DNA of 64,000 nt from an uncultured Armatimonadota bacterium (GCA_903910385.1 CAIVZM010000018.1:1-64000), one strand, 5' to 3'; positions 30,097 through 40,129 are shown, counted from the stretch's first letter. Numbers and translations: made by a program. Notes: generated by a model not told the origin, from the letters alone.

Positions 30097-32616
30097 ATGA
30101 ATCGGACACATATAACGGCGGTCACTCTCTCGCTGACCTCGCTCATTGCAATCAGCAGTCATGCCGCATTCGCTCAGATATCTGCGCTTTCGCCAGCGCC
30201 ATTAACCTTGACAGTTTCCCGGGCGCTGGTCGCCCGGTTCGACGCCGATGAAGAATTTGATAAAGGCGTCGAATTACAGAACAAGATGCAGTATAAGGAA
30301 GCGGTCGCCGCTTATACGCGGGCTATTCAACTGCGTCCCAAGTTCACCGACGCTTTCTTCAATCGCGGTTCCTGTTACCAGACAATCGGGGATTTCGAGA
30401 AATCGGTGGCTGACTTTACCGTCGTCGTCACCAACAAGCCTAAAATGGCGGATGGCTGGCTGTACCGGGGTATCGGATATTCACAGTTGAAGCAGTACGA
30501 CAAGGCGATGGCTGACTACAATCAGGCATTGACCTTGCGCCCAGGGTTTGTCGATGTACAAACTTATCTGGCGGAAGCCAGCTTCAATAAAGGCGATTTC
30601 GACGGAGCCATCAAGTCTTATTCCGCTTACCTTTCCTCCGCTCCCAAACCGGAACCGACCGTTTATGTCAACCTCGGTCGGGCGAAAATGGAAAAGTACA
30701 AGCAGACCAAGGACGCCACACTGGTTACTCAGGCGCTGAGCGATTTCGACAAATATATCGCCGCGCCGCCTACCCGCGCCGGAGAGTCTCATGCCAGCGG
30801 TTATCTGGACCGGGGCGATGCGAATATGTTGCTGAAAGCCTATGACAAGGCGATCGCCGACTACACGCAGTATCTTGCCAAAACGCCTAAAGACACTTAC
30901 GCTCTGGGTCGTCGCGGCGAGGCTTACCTTGAAACGAAAAAATTCAAGGAAGCTGGGGCGGATTATGACGCCATCCTCGCCATCAAGCCCAATGACCCGG
31001 CGGCGACTCAGAATAAAGCGGTCGTCGCTCTTCGCCTTGGCGATAACAGCGGGGCAGCGGCGGCGTTCAGCAAAGTCATCTCCAACCCGCCCAAGCCGGA
31101 TCAGAAAGGTGCTCTGGAAGCCCGCGCTCAAGCCTACATGAATGCCAAGGACTATCCGAACGCGATCAAGGACTACGATTATCTGATCGGCTTCGACAAG
31201 ACCAACTCGAACGCCTACTACAACCGGGCGGTCGCTCTTGCTTCCACCGGATCGTATGACAAGGCTGCGGGAGACTTCAACGCCTACCTTGCCAGCAATC
31301 CCAAGGATAGCGCGCCGGCGTACAACGGTCTTGGTCTTGCCTACGCCAATACGAAGCAGTATGACAAGGCTGCTGATGCATTCACCAAGTACATCACCGC
31401 CAACCCGAAAGACGGTCAGGCAATCTACAACCGTGGCGCGGCGTACTACAACACCAAGAAGTTCAAAGAAGCCATCAAGGATATGGACGCCGTCATCGCT
31501 CTGAAGCCGTCTGACCAGTTAGTGGCGCAGTCGATTAAACTCAAGGGCGAAGCGGCTGTCAACCTATCGCCGGAAGAAGGGCTTGCCGCCCTGAAGGCGG
31601 CGGCGGACGCCGATCCGAAGAACGGTGATGTCCAGTTGAACTACGGCGTCGCACTCCAGAAACTCGGTCGCAATGACGAAGCCATCACGCAGTTCACCAA
31701 GGCGATTGCTGTGAACCCCAAAGACACGCAGGCTCTGATGAACCGGGTGGTCGCCTATCAGGCGAAAAAAGACTGGGCGAATGTCGTCAAGGATTCTACT
31801 GCCGCTCTGGCTGTCAAATCGGATTTATCGGACGCCGTTATTGCACGAGCAGATGCAAACCTGCAACTGAAGGCGTATCCGGCTGCGGTTGCCGACTATA
31901 AGCAGTATCTGACATTAAAGCCGAAAGACGCCTATGCGCTGAGTAATCTAGGCGCGGCGGCGTTCCAGAGCAAGGATTACGCGACCGCATCTCAGGCGTT
32001 CACGGACTATATCAGCGTCGCCGATCCCAAGGAAAAAAGCAAGGCTCTTCAATCGCGGGGCGTTATTTACTTCCAGCAGGAAAAATACGACGAAGCGATC
32101 AAGGACATGACGGATTATCTCGCCACTTCGCCGGGAGACGCTCAGGCCCTCCTGACACGTGGCGCCGCCTACGCCAAGAAGAAAGACTTCGAGAAGGCGG
32201 CGGCGGACTTCGAAGCGTCCTATACCGCGAAGCCGGACTTCGATACCGCAACTCAGGGAGCGCTTTCCTATACGTCGTTTGGAGACCAGTTCAAGGACTC
32301 CAACAGCGAAAAGGCGGCGGGCCTGTATGACAAAGCGGCGATGATGTACGACAAGGCGATCACTGCCGGAAACGCGAATGTCGGTAAGCCCGGCGGCCCA
32401 ACGGCGAAGGCGATCGCAGACACCTACTATAACAAGGGTCTAGTCTACCAGAAGAAGTCCAAGGCGAAGGATAACGATGTTGAACCGCTCAAGAGCGCTG
32501 TAGAGGCGTTCAAGGAGTATGTCCGACGCGGTTCCGCGCTGACTCCTCCTGCCAGCGATATCGCTGGGGTCAAAGACCTGATTACCCAGTTGGAAACGAA
32601 AATCGCCAACGGCTAA
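30097..32616 (+). CDS. Secreted protein built of TPR repeats
   Basis: An 839-residue exported protein with a signal peptide (cleavage near SHAAFAQ, residue 30) and then nearly continuous tetratricopeptide repeats to the C-terminus. I estimate 16-18 units, recognisable by repeated Y-x-x-A-x-x-D-(Y/F) and (L/A)-x-P-(K/N)-(D/N) turns, for example AYTRAIQLRPKFTDAFFNRG. Many units are very similar, indicating internal duplication. It probably acts as a large periplasmic or surface scaffold. AGGAGG lies 12 nt before the ATG. It is convergent with the nuclease gene, with a 20-bp bidirectional terminator between them. Confidence 0.85.
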   Translation: MNRTHITAVTLSLTSLIAISSHAAFAQISALSPAPLTLTVSRALVARFDADEEFDKGVELQNKMQYKEAVAAYTRAIQLRPKFTDAFFNRGSCYQTIGDFEKSVADFTVVVTNKPKMADGWLYRGIGYSQLKQYDKAMADYNQALTLRPGFVDVQTYLAEASFNKGDFDGAIKSYSAYLSSAPKPEPTVYVNLGRAKMEKYKQTKDATLVTQALSDFDKYIAAPPTRAGESHASGYLDRGDANMLLKAYDKAIADYTQYLAKTPKDTYALGRRGEAYLETKKFKEAGADYDAILAIKPNDPAATQNKAVVALRLGDNSGAAAAFSKVISNPPKPDQKGALEARAQAYMNAKDYPNAIKDYDYLIGFDKTNSNAYYNRAVALASTGSYDKAAGDFNAYLASNPKDSAPAYNGLGLAYANTKQYDKAADAFTKYITANPKDGQAIYNRGAAYYNTKKFKEAIKDMDAVIALKPSDQLVAQSIKLKGEAAVNLSPEEGLAALKAAADADPKNGDVQLNYGVALQKLGRNDEAITQFTKAIAVNPKDTQALMNRVVAYQAKKDWANVVKDSTAALAVKSDLSDAVIARADANLQLKAYPAAVADYKQYLTLKPKDAYALSNLGAAAFQSKDYATASQAFTDYISVADPKEKSKALQSRGVIYFQQEKYDEAIKDMTDYLATSPGDAQALLTRGAAYAKKKDFEKAAADFEASYTAKPDFDTATQGALSYTSFGDQFKDSNSEKAAGLYDKAAMMYDKAITAGNANVGKPGGPTAKAIADTYYNKGLVYQKKSKAKDNDVEPLKSAVEAFKEYVRRGSALTPPASDIAGVKDLITQLETKIANG

Positions 32617-32640
32617 GTTTTCGCTTGCCAGCAACAATCT

Positions 32641-32683
32641 AAAAGAAAGAGGTTGACCATCGTATGGTCAACCTCTTTCTTTT
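32641..32683. terminator. Perfect 20-bp bidirectional terminator
   Basis: The two arms, AAAAGAAAGAGGTTGACCAT and its complement, are perfectly paired around CGT. A/T ends give a T-tract in both directions. It serves the convergent TPR and nuclease genes and overlaps the stop codon of the latter. Confidence 0.95.
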
Positions 32684-33512
32684 AGGAGTCATGAATTTTG
32701 TTCTTTTTCCACCAGCGAGTGCAGTGCGGCAGGAAATCACAGTAGGGGCAGTGCTCGTTCAGAACCGGAAGGACGCCTTCCCAGTCTTTGTTGCGTAGCG
32801 TTTCGCCCGTTTCCGTGCATTCCGCCAGCAGTTCCGTCCGTGCGTCTTCGGTCTGTTCATGCGATGCCTGCGCCCCGGTACGGAGCGCTACCAGTGTGGC
32901 GAAGACGCGACGATCGGGCATCTTCGCTTTCAACAGCGTCTGATAGATATTCAGAGCCAGTGAGCGGGAGACATCTTCCTCTTCCACCGTTTCACGCCCG
33001 GATTTATAGTCGACGATTTCCAGAGCGCCATCGTGGTGTTCGTCCACCCGGTCTACTCTCCCTGAAAGGGCGACATCAGGCGTTAGATCAATCCGTAGCG
33101 TTTTCTCCGTGAACAGGAGATGTGGCGGCGGTGGGAGTATGACTTCTTCTTCCCCCTCAACAGGCGTCACAGGCGCTGTTTGTGTGACACGGGCGGCATG
33201 GTATTCGGTGAGGATACGCATTCCTTCCTCACGGAAAGCGGCTTCCTGTTCCGCCGCCGCAAACCCTTTACCAACGCCACCGACCCAGACGGAGTCCAGC
33301 GATGCCGCCAATTCTTCCGCGCTGACGTTCGCGGCGCCGCCCGCATTGTGGAAAACATCCAATGCGCGATGCAGGGAGTGACCAAAGGCGTTCCCCGCAT
33401 TGATCCGATGATAAAATCGTCCCTGCTTCTCAATGTACTCAAGACGATACTTCATCGGACACTGATAATACATGCGCAATTTTGTCGGGCTAATGACAAA
33501 CTTTCGTGGCAA
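32682..33512 (-). CDS. RecB/Cas4-like PD-(D/E)xK nuclease domain protein
   Basis: A 276-residue stand-alone nuclease of the PDDEXK_1 superfamily. The N-terminal SPTKLRMYYQCPMKYRLEYI supplies the first Cys. The nuclease core has GNAFGHSLHRALD, LSGRVDRVDEHHDG (Asp) and LEIVDYKSGRE (D-x-K). The C-terminal CPYCDFLPHC supplies three further Cys, so a 4Fe-4S cluster as in AddB/Cas4 is predicted. It probably processes DNA ends in repair; no CRISPR or addA gene is nearby. AGGAGG lies 6-7 nt before the TTG start. It overlaps nothing upstream but is divergent from the polysaccharide deacetylase gene. Confidence 0.85.
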   Translation of the reverse strand: MPRKFVISPTKLRMYYQCPMKYRLEYIEKQGRFYHRINAGNAFGHSLHRALDVFHNAGGAANVSAEELAASLDSVWVGGVGKGFAAAEQEAAFREEGMRILTEYHAARVTQTAPVTPVEGEEEVILPPPPHLLFTEKTLRIDLTPDVALSGRVDRVDEHHDGALEIVDYKSGRETVEEEDVSRSLALNIYQTLLKAKMPDRRVFATLVALRTGAQASHEQTEDARTELLAECTETGETLRNKDWEGVLPVLNEHCPYCDFLPHCTRWWKKNKIHDS

Positions 33513-33642
33513 AATTGTCCTCCTCTTGTATAATAAGGGAAATCAAGAATTGCCGCTATATATTGCGTTTCACAACTATTCTATAGACTCGCACAGAATA
33601 GGGTTGTCTCCCCGACCGCCGCGCAATGAGAGGATATTCACC

Positions 33643-34890
33643 GTGTTTTCGCCCGTCATCGTCCGCCGTTTTGCCATTTCCCTCGCCTGTTCGCTGTCGC
33701 TCTCAGGAGGGTGTTCTCTCCTGTCCCGGCGTCAAGTGGTCGTTCCTACCCCGATTCCGACTCCGGCAGGTCCGCAACCGCCGAAGATCGACTTTGCCCG
33801 CATTCGTCCTAATGAACTGGGCGTCATTCCAGTCATCATGTATCACGATATCAAGGATCCGAAACCGGGAAACAAGCCGCGACCGCTCACCCGATCTATT
33901 GCCTCTTTCAAGCAGGATTTGGAAGTCCTCTACAAGGCGGGATACCGCCCCGTCAATCTTTCGGACGCGGTTAATGACCGAATCGATGTTCCCACTGGAC
34001 TTTCTCCGGTGGTTCTGACCTTCGATGATGCACGCGCCTCGCAATTTCAATTGAAGGAATCGGCAGACTCCCTTCAGGTGGAATCGAACTGCGCCGTCGG
34101 GATTATGGACGCCTTCCACAAAGCGCATCCCGATTGGCCGATGCGGGCGACATTTTTCATCCTGCCAAAATCGAAGACTACAATGGAGCCTTTCGGACAA
34201 CTGGGGCAGGGTGGGCAGAAAATCGATTATATCCTTCAGCAGGGAATGGAAATCGGCAATCATACTGTTTTACACAAATCGCTCCGGCGAATGACGTCAG
34301 CGGAAATTCAGCAGGAAATCGGCGGGGCGCACAAGTCTATTCTGGAAGCGGCTCCAAATGCAAAAATCTCCGTGTTCGCCGCACCGATGGGCGAATACCC
34401 ACGCGATAAAAAGCTCTGGCCGCTGTTGTTGAAGGGGGAGTATGGGGGGACACCCTACGAATATTCTGCGGCGTTTACAGCAGCATGGCGTCCGATGCCT
34501 TCGCCCTCTTCGCTGAAGTTCAACCCGGCTCGCCTGGAGCGTATCGACTCCGTCGATGGTCTGAACGGCATCCGGGACTGGATCAAGAAACTGAGCGACG
34601 GCACGGCGGGAATGCCCCGGTATATTTCAGACGGCGATCCTCAGGTGATTTCCTATCCAAAAGGCGATGCGCCTCTGGCGAATGTGGGAAAGATTAAAGC
34701 GGAAGGAAAACTGGCATACGCCTACGAACCTTTTGGGGGAACTGGCGGTTCCAAGCCAATTGTCAGTGACGGTTCGACGCCGGCAACGATGACAAAACCG
34801 GGAATCGGCCCGAAAAGAATCGTTGGCGGAGCGAGCGCAACTCCCGGCGCCATTACGGAAACGGCGAAGCCGGTTACCAGAGGTCGATAG
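33643..34890 (+). CDS. Polysaccharide deacetylase-like lipoprotein
   Basis: About 415 residues from the GTG at 33643, preceded by GAGGA. A lipoprotein signal peptide ends in the lipobox LSGGC, so it should be anchored in a membrane facing the periplasm. The NodB-homology region shows VIPVIMYHD, VVLTFDDA (the catalytic Asp-Asp pair, with Ala in place of the usual Gly), RATFFILP and GMEIGNHTVLH (metal-site His residues). The C-terminal 100 residues are Gly/Pro/Thr-rich and probably disordered. It likely deacetylates a cell-wall or exported polysaccharide. It is followed 7 nt later by a small conserved gene. Confidence 0.8.
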   Translation: MFSPVIVRRFAISLACSLSLSGGCSLLSRRQVVVPTPIPTPAGPQPPKIDFARIRPNELGVIPVIMYHDIKDPKPGNKPRPLTRSIASFKQDLEVLYKAGYRPVNLSDAVNDRIDVPTGLSPVVLTFDDARASQFQLKESADSLQVESNCAVGIMDAFHKAHPDWPMRATFFILPKSKTTMEPFGQLGQGGQKIDYILQQGMEIGNHTVLHKSLRRMTSAEIQQEIGGAHKSILEAAPNAKISVFAAPMGEYPRDKKLWPLLLKGEYGGTPYEYSAAFTAAWRPMPSPSSLKFNPARLERIDSVDGLNGIRDWIKKLSDGTAGMPRYISDGDPQVISYPKGDAPLANVGKIKAEGKLAYAYEPFGGTGGSKPIVSDGSTPATMTKPGIGPKRIVGGASATPGAITETAKPVTRGR

Positions 34891-34897
34891 CGAATAC

Positions 34898-35194
34898 ATG
34901 ACAGTAGAAGAATTCAAAGAGCGGGGACCAGAGGGAATGGAAGCGGCATCGCTGTCGCTTCGCGCCCTGTGGAGCGACTATAAAGGCGACTGGAATGCCG
35001 CACATGATCTATTGCAGGACGATATGACGCCGGATGGTTCCTGGGTGCATGCGTACCTTCATCGTAAAGAAGGCGATGACGCAAACGCCGGCTACTGGTA
35101 TCGCCGTGCGGGAAAATCCGCCGCTATAGGGACTCTGGACACCGAATGGGAACGTATCGTCCACGAACTGCTTGCGGATCAGTCCGGCAAATAG
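34898..35194 (+). CDS. Small conserved hypothetical protein
   Basis: 98 residues from the ATG at 34898. It is alpha-helical, with the segment DGSWVHAYLHRKEGDDANAG followed by YWYRRAGKSA. I have seen this WVHAYLHRKEGD..YWYRRAG pattern in short uncharacterised bacterial proteins, but no function is assigned. It lies 7 nt after the deacetylase stop and is probably cotranscribed. The C-terminus overlaps the convergent membrane-protein gene by 16 bp. Confidence 0.6.
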   Translation: MTVEEFKERGPEGMEAASLSLRALWSDYKGDWNAAHDLLQDDMTPDGSWVHAYLHRKEGDDANAGYWYRRAGKSAAIGTLDTEWERIVHELLADQSGK

Positions 35195-35835
35195 CCATAT
35201 AGACGCGCCGCGCCATGCGTCATGGAATTTTCCGAAAGCGCTGGCGTGACATCCGGGTCGCAGGCAAGTTCCAGCATCAAGGTCAGGTCATCGGCGGCGG
35301 TGACCTGAACGCGGTAGAGCATGACCGGGATTCCGTTTACCACATCCTCTCGCCGGGATGCAATGCGCCCGATGACGACATAGTCATTGGCGTATTGACC
35401 GGCAGGAATCAGACGCATGGCGTCTCCGGTGATTTTGTCAGCGTCGCGAATCTGGTCCCGCATCGCTTCCGCGCCACCGGCGGCAAGCGTTGCCATGCCG
35501 AAGAGCGAAAAATCGGTTACCTTTCCCACAGACTCATCATAGTGTTTGCGCTTCGCTTCATAGTCGGTCAGGCATAAAACGAGACGCCGCTTACCTGTTT
35601 TTCCTGAAGTTCCTTCAGCAAGCCACACTCCCTGGGCAGGGTCACGGAAAATCCGGCGTAAAGTAATAAGGGTTCGTTGCTCCGTTTTCAAATCCGGTAA
35701 TTCCGCATCCGCTTCGATGCGAGCGAAACGGCGACGGCGACGTACCAGCATAATAACACTGGCTATAGCGACCAGAATAACCAGTAGCAACAACGCTTCC
35801 GGCGCTCCCGGAGGTAATGGAATCCTCTGTAACAC
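35179..35835 (-). CDS. Single-span membrane protein of unknown function
   Basis: 218 residues from a GTG. One N-terminal transmembrane helix (ALLLLVILVAIASVIMLV) is followed by RRRRR, placing the remaining 190 residues in the cytoplasm. The soluble part is a mixed alpha/beta domain with no recognised motif. A TACAAT box (35841-35846) lies 5-6 nt before the GTG, again suggesting a very short or absent leader. Confidence 0.5.
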   Translation of the reverse strand: MLQRIPLPPGAPEALLLLVILVAIASVIMLVRRRRRFARIEADAELPDLKTEQRTLITLRRIFRDPAQGVWLAEGTSGKTGKRRLVLCLTDYEAKRKHYDESVGKVTDFSLFGMATLAAGGAEAMRDQIRDADKITGDAMRLIPAGQYANDYVVIGRIASRREDVVNGIPVMLYRVQVTAADDLTLMLELACDPDVTPALSENSMTHGAARLYGYLPD

Positions 35836-36069
35836 GTTTGATTGTACCCCTCCTGCAAAATCCCATGGCGGTCAAAACCTCCCTAAATCATGAAATTTAA
35901 CATTTGCTTAATATTTTCACCGTATCGTTTAGGATAAACTCATCATAGACTTCCAGTTGGAATTAGACCGACCATCGTGGGAATAGGACAGCGAGAAATC
36001 ATTCTCATCGTCCGCATTCATCTCTCAGTGACTTTAAGTGTCGGCGGAAGCATTGTGGAGGAAAAAGCG

Positions 36070-37812
36070 TTGCAAAAATCATCCTTTATCGCGGTATCGC
36101 TGGGCATGGCCGCTCTTGTTTGCGCCGCTCCGGCGTTTGCACAACAGGGCTCTTTTCCTGACGTCCCGGAAAATCACTGGGCATATCAGGCAGTCAACAA
36201 CATGGCAAGCAAAGGATATATCCTGGGCTATCCAGACGGCAAATTTTTGGGTAATCGAACCCTGACCCGCTATGAATTTGCGATGGTCATCAATCGTATT
36301 GCTGAGAAGCTTTCTCAACCCGGCGTTACCCTTCCTTCCGGCGGAGGATTTTCTGATGCTGATGCCGCTGATCTGCGAAAGCTACTCAATGAGTTCAAGG
36401 TGGAATTGGCGACGATCGGAACGGATCTGACCGCAGTAAAAGCGATGTTAGACGATCATGAGCAGCGTATTACCGATCTGGAAGCCAAACTGGAAGATGC
36501 GCGCAAATTCAACGAATCAAACCTGACTGCCATCAATGAAATCAACAAGAAGCGTATCGATGGCTATATTCAGGCGCGTTACACCCGCCGTATGAACGTC
36601 AATAACTCGGAAGCCCCGGAAGCGAACCCCGGTGGAACCGCAGGTTATACCGATGTCAACCGTGGCTATAACGGCAACCGCGATACGTTCCAGGTCCGCC
36701 GCGCCCGTGTCAACATTCGCGGCGATGTCACGCCCCGCGCCGCTTACCGTATCCAGTTAGACGCACGGACTGCCAACACTCCCGGAGCGCAGGAAATGAC
36801 GGTAAAGGAAGCCTATGTCGTGGCGAAGGGTTTCCCCATCGCGACATCCAGCAAGCCTAAGCAGTTGGTAACCACCGACCTGTGGCTTGGCCAGAGCGTT
36901 GTGCCGTTTGGACACCTTCTATTCTTCTCGTCCAGCGAACGGTATGCACCCGAACGTTACCTTGCGTTCTCGGATATCGGCGTCGGTCTGTTCCCGAGCC
37001 AAGACTACGACAAGGGCGTTGCACTTGTCGGTCTTGTTTCCGGACGCTACAAGTATCATGTCGGTATCTACAACGGTACCGGTACCGCCACCAACGATCC
37101 GGGGCGACGTAAAGACTTCATTGGACGTATCTTGATTCCGTTGATTGGAACGGCAAGCTCTTCGGAAGTCCCGACATCATCGCGCTACTGGGCGGTCGGC
37201 GTTTCTGGCTACGATGGCGAAGGCAACGGTACAGGAACGACTTTCTCCGGTAGCGGTTCCTCCATTCCGAACCCTCCGGTCGGTGGCATTCCCTCGGTTT
37301 TCAATCAGCGCAAACGCAGCAAGTCTTTGCTGGACATCAATACTCAAGTAGTCGCCGGCAGCCTTGAATTCAAGGCGGAATACGTGTCCGGTATGGGCGG
37401 TCTTTACGGATCGGCGGCAGGGCCGACCATTCCGTCCAATATGCAACCATATGTGGACGGTAAGCATGTCGAAGGCGGATACGGCGAAGCGGCGCTGAAC
37501 TTTGGTCCCCGTAACGATGACGGCAGCTACCAGAAGTTCAAACTGGTCGGCGCATACGAGTTCTTCAACCGAAACTCCAAGCCCGACAGCAGCGGACGAT
37601 ACAGCGTTTATCAGGACAAACCGAACCAGAAATGGAACAAGAAAGACTTCCTGGAAGAGCGCGTCCATGTCGGTCTTCTCTACTACCCGGACAAGGCTCT
37701 GCGCTTCCGACTGTGGTACGAAATCCCGACCAACTATCCGAACCTTCCGGGTCAGTCTGACTTCTTGAAGAAGAAGGACTTACTGACTGCGGAAATCCAG
37801 GTAAAGTTCTAA
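36070..37812 (+). CDS. SLH-domain outer-membrane porin (OmpM/OprP-like)
   Basis: About 580 residues. The start is a TTG with GGAGG 8 nt upstream, followed by a signal peptide ending near APAFAQQ. Residues about 25-80 are one S-layer homology domain (FPDVPENHWAYQAVNNMASK, then LTRYEFAMVINRI), which in diderms without Pal/OmpA tethers the outer membrane to pyruvylated cell-wall polymers. A coiled coil (about 95-150) follows, then a beta-barrel of about 400 residues with alternating aromatic strands ending in AEIQVKF, a C-terminal Phe typical of barrel proteins. pstSCAB follows directly, so phosphate selectivity (OprP/OprO-like) is plausible but unproven. Confidence 0.82.
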   Translation: MQKSSFIAVSLGMAALVCAAPAFAQQGSFPDVPENHWAYQAVNNMASKGYILGYPDGKFLGNRTLTRYEFAMVINRIAEKLSQPGVTLPSGGGFSDADAADLRKLLNEFKVELATIGTDLTAVKAMLDDHEQRITDLEAKLEDARKFNESNLTAINEINKKRIDGYIQARYTRRMNVNNSEAPEANPGGTAGYTDVNRGYNGNRDTFQVRRARVNIRGDVTPRAAYRIQLDARTANTPGAQEMTVKEAYVVAKGFPIATSSKPKQLVTTDLWLGQSVVPFGHLLFFSSSERYAPERYLAFSDIGVGLFPSQDYDKGVALVGLVSGRYKYHVGIYNGTGTATNDPGRRKDFIGRILIPLIGTASSSEVPTSSRYWAVGVSGYDGEGNGTGTTFSGSGSSIPNPPVGGIPSVFNQRKRSKSLLDINTQVVAGSLEFKAEYVSGMGGLYGSAAGPTIPSNMQPYVDGKHVEGGYGEAALNFGPRNDDGSYQKFKLVGAYEFFNRNSKPDSSGRYSVYQDKPNQKWNKKDFLEERVHVGLLYYPDKALRFRLWYEIPTNYPNLPGQSDFLKKKDLLTAEIQVKF

Positions 37813-37879
37813 AAAATATTCTTACACTATTAATGCGACGAGTGGGAGTGATTTCGCTCGGAACAGGCGTAATCTCAAC

Positions 37880-37904
37880 GGGGCGGCGCAACCTGCGCCG
37901 CCAC
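37880..37904 (+). other. Stable hairpin between the porin and pstS genes
   Basis: GGCGGCGCA pairs with TGCGCCGCC around ACC, 9 bp. No T-run follows. It could be a weak terminator or an mRNA-processing/stability hairpin in front of the pstS ribosome site (AGGAG). Confidence 0.6.
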
Positions 37905-37924
37905 CTTTCAGGAGTAGATCAATA

Positions 37925-38911
37925 ATGAACGCAAATGCGATAAAATTGGCGGCAATCGCTGCTTTTGGTCTGGTTGGCGCTTCGGCGGCCAACGCGCAGA
38001 CCATTCAGGGAGCGGGGGCTACCTTCCCGGCTCCGCTGTACCAGCGCTGGGCGCAGGAATTCGGTCGTGAGACCAATATCCGCGTCAACTATCAGGCTAT
38101 CGGCTCCGGCGGTGGCATCAAGAATATCACCGCGCGTGCGGTCGACTTCGGCGCTTCTGACGGTCCGATGAACCCGACGGAACTCGCCTCCGCTCCTGGC
38201 GTCCTGCACATCCCGATGGTCGCAGGCGCTGTTGCGGTCGCGTACAATGTACCCGGCGTCCCGCAGGGCATTAAGCTGACCGGTCCGGTTGTCGCCGATA
38301 TCTACCTCGGTAAAATCACCACCTGGAATGACCCGCAGATCACCGGTCTCAATCCGGGCGTCAACTTCCCGAACGCTCGTATCGTCCCCTGCTTCCGCGC
38401 TGATTCCTCCGGTACGACCGCGATTTTCACCAACTACCTCGCCAAGGTCAGCGCCAGTTTTCAAGGCGGACCGGGCGAAGGTAAGTCGATCCGCTGGCCC
38501 GTCGGTTTCGGCGGTAAGGGCAATGACGGCGTTTCTGCGCTGTTGCGACAGAACCGTGGCGCTATCGGTTATGTGGAAGTAGCATATGCCAACAAAAACA
38601 AGCTGACTTACGCTCATATCAAGAATGCGAAGGGTAACTTCATCGAGCCGTCCCTGGAATCGGCGACCGCCGCCGCCGAAGGAGCGAAACTTCCTTCTGA
38701 CTTCCGTGCGTTCATCACCAACTCGATGGCTCCGCAGGCTTACCCCATCACCGGGTTCACCTGGATTCTGATCTATCCGGATGCCAAGCCGGAAGTGAAG
38801 AAGTTCCTGACCTGGGCTTTGACCACCGGTCAGAAATCTGCTCCCGCGCTTGAATACGCTCCGTTGCCTGAAGCGGTGCGCACCCGCGCTCTGAAGGCTA
38901 TCGGTCAGTAA
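37925..38911 (+). CDS. pstS: Phosphate-binding protein PstS
   Basis: A 328-residue periplasmic phosphate receptor. The signal peptide is cleaved near ANAQ (residue 24). Mature-protein landmarks are IQGAGATFPAPLYQRW, NYQAIGSGGGI, VDFGASDGPM, PCFRADSSGTT and GNDGVSALLRQNRGAIGYVE, covering both lobes and the phosphate-binding loops. It delivers phosphate to PstCA. It starts after AGGAG and is separated from pstC by a hairpin, the usual means by which the binding protein is made in excess. Confidence 0.96.
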   Translation: MNANAIKLAAIAAFGLVGASAANAQTIQGAGATFPAPLYQRWAQEFGRETNIRVNYQAIGSGGGIKNITARAVDFGASDGPMNPTELASAPGVLHIPMVAGAVAVAYNVPGVPQGIKLTGPVVADIYLGKITTWNDPQITGLNPGVNFPNARIVPCFRADSSGTTAIFTNYLAKVSASFQGGPGEGKSIRWPVGFGGKGNDGVSALLRQNRGAIGYVEVAYANKNKLTYAHIKNAKGNFIEPSLESATAAAEGAKLPSDFRAFITNSMAPQAYPITGFTWILIYPDAKPEVKKFLTWALTTGQKSAPALEYAPLPEAVRTRALKAIGQ

Positions 38912-38918
38912 AATAGTG

Positions 38919-38948
38919 AGGTAGCGGAGGAAATCTCCTCCGCTACCT
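38919..38948 (+). other. Hairpin between pstS and pstC
   Basis: AGGTAGCGGAG pairs with CTCCGCTACCT, 11 bp with a short loop and no T-run. It probably stabilises the pstS mRNA 3' end and reduces read-through into pstCAB. Confidence 0.7.
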
Positions 38949-39094
38949 TAACTGTAAGCTATCTCCGCAGTTATCAGCGCAACTCGGTTATTATCTCGAC
39001 AAATCCCTCAGCGGTTGCTCGCTGAGCGCTCCGTCTTCTAACGTTTTTTACCATTTCTGGCATTCTCTGCACACGTCTCAAAGGCACAACCTCA

Positions 39095-40129
39095 ATGAGC
39101 GAACAGGCGCCCCAGCGCGAAATCACCAATATGACGCCTTACCTTTCCGCCGCCATCGAAGATGAGGTTCCCGGTCCCCCCTTATCTTCCAGTAGCGGGT
39201 CAATAGGCGACAAAATCTATGGCGCTATTACCTTTCTGGCATCTCTGACTATTTTTGTTATCATTATCTGGATAGCGTCGAGTCTGGGATGGCAAAGCCT
39301 TCCTGTATTCAAACAATTCGGCTTTAGCTATATCACCGGTTCCGTCTGGGATGATGGCCAGAAGCAGTTTGGCATTCTGCCCTATATTTTCGGAACGCTT
39401 TACAGTTCGTTTATCGCCCTGTTGATCGCAGTGCCTATCAGTCTGGGCACCGCAATTTTTCTTTCGGAAATGGCGCCACCTTGGATACGCACCCCGGTGA
39501 CGTTCCTTGTCGAACTGCTGGCGGCGATTCCGTCCGTCGTTTATGGTCTGTGGGGCATTTTTGTCCTCTTGCCCTTTTTGCGGCAGTATGTCATGGAGCC
39601 TATCGGCGCCTCACCTCTGGGGAAGTTCCCCTTGTTCTCCGGTTTTACCGCAGGTCCCAGTATGCTGGCGGCGGGCGTGATTCTGGCGATCATGATCTTG
39701 CCGTTCATTACCGCCGTTTCTCGCGATATTCTGCGTGCGATTCCTCGTGCACAACGTGAAGCGTCTTATGGCCTCGGTTCGACCAAGTGGGAAGCGATCT
39801 CACAGGTCGTCTTGCCGTTCGCCCGATCCGGAATTATTGGCGCCGTCATTCTGGGATTGGGTCGCGCTTTTGGCGAAACGATGGCGGTCACGATGGTCAT
39901 TGGCAATCAATCACCGCAGACGCCCTCCGGAGTTTCTTTTTCGCTCTTCGAACCGGGATATACAATGTCTTCCGCTCTGGCGAATAAGTTCACGGAAGCG
40001 TCCGCCGGTCTGAATACCGCAGCGCTGGTAGGTATCGGATTCATCCTTTTCTTCGTCGCCATCATTGTCAATATTCTGGCAAGAACGCTGGTCTATTACA
40101 CAGCCAGAGACGTTCAAGGAGGCAAATAA
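39095..40129 (+). CDS. pstC: Phosphate permease subunit PstC
   Basis: A 344-residue inner-membrane permease with six predicted helices and a 45-residue cytoplasmic N-terminus. The BPD_transp_1 domain contains AIPSVVYGLWGIFVLLPFL and the EAA loop REASYGLGSTKWEAI followed by VVLPFARSGIIGAVILGLGRA. It forms the translocation channel with PstA. It is followed at 1 nt by pstA. Confidence 0.95.
   Translation: MSEQAPQREITNMTPYLSAAIEDEVPGPPLSSSSGSIGDKIYGAITFLASLTIFVIIIWIASSLGWQSLPVFKQFGFSYITGSVWDDGQKQFGILPYIFGTLYSSFIALLIAVPISLGTAIFLSEMAPPWIRTPVTFLVELLAAIPSVVYGLWGIFVLLPFLRQYVMEPIGASPLGKFPLFSGFTAGPSMLAAGVILAIMILPFITAVSRDILRAIPRAQREASYGLGSTKWEAISQVVLPFARSGIIGAVILGLGRAFGETMAVTMVIGNQSPQTPSGVSFSLFEPGYTMSSALANKFTEASAGLNTAALVGIGFILFFVAIIVNILARTLVYYTARDVQGGK

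Noticed and set aside
37813-37924. A Pho box upstream of pstS
   Set aside because: No repeat resembling a PhoB or PhoP site is visible; only a GC-rich hairpin and a ribosome site are present.
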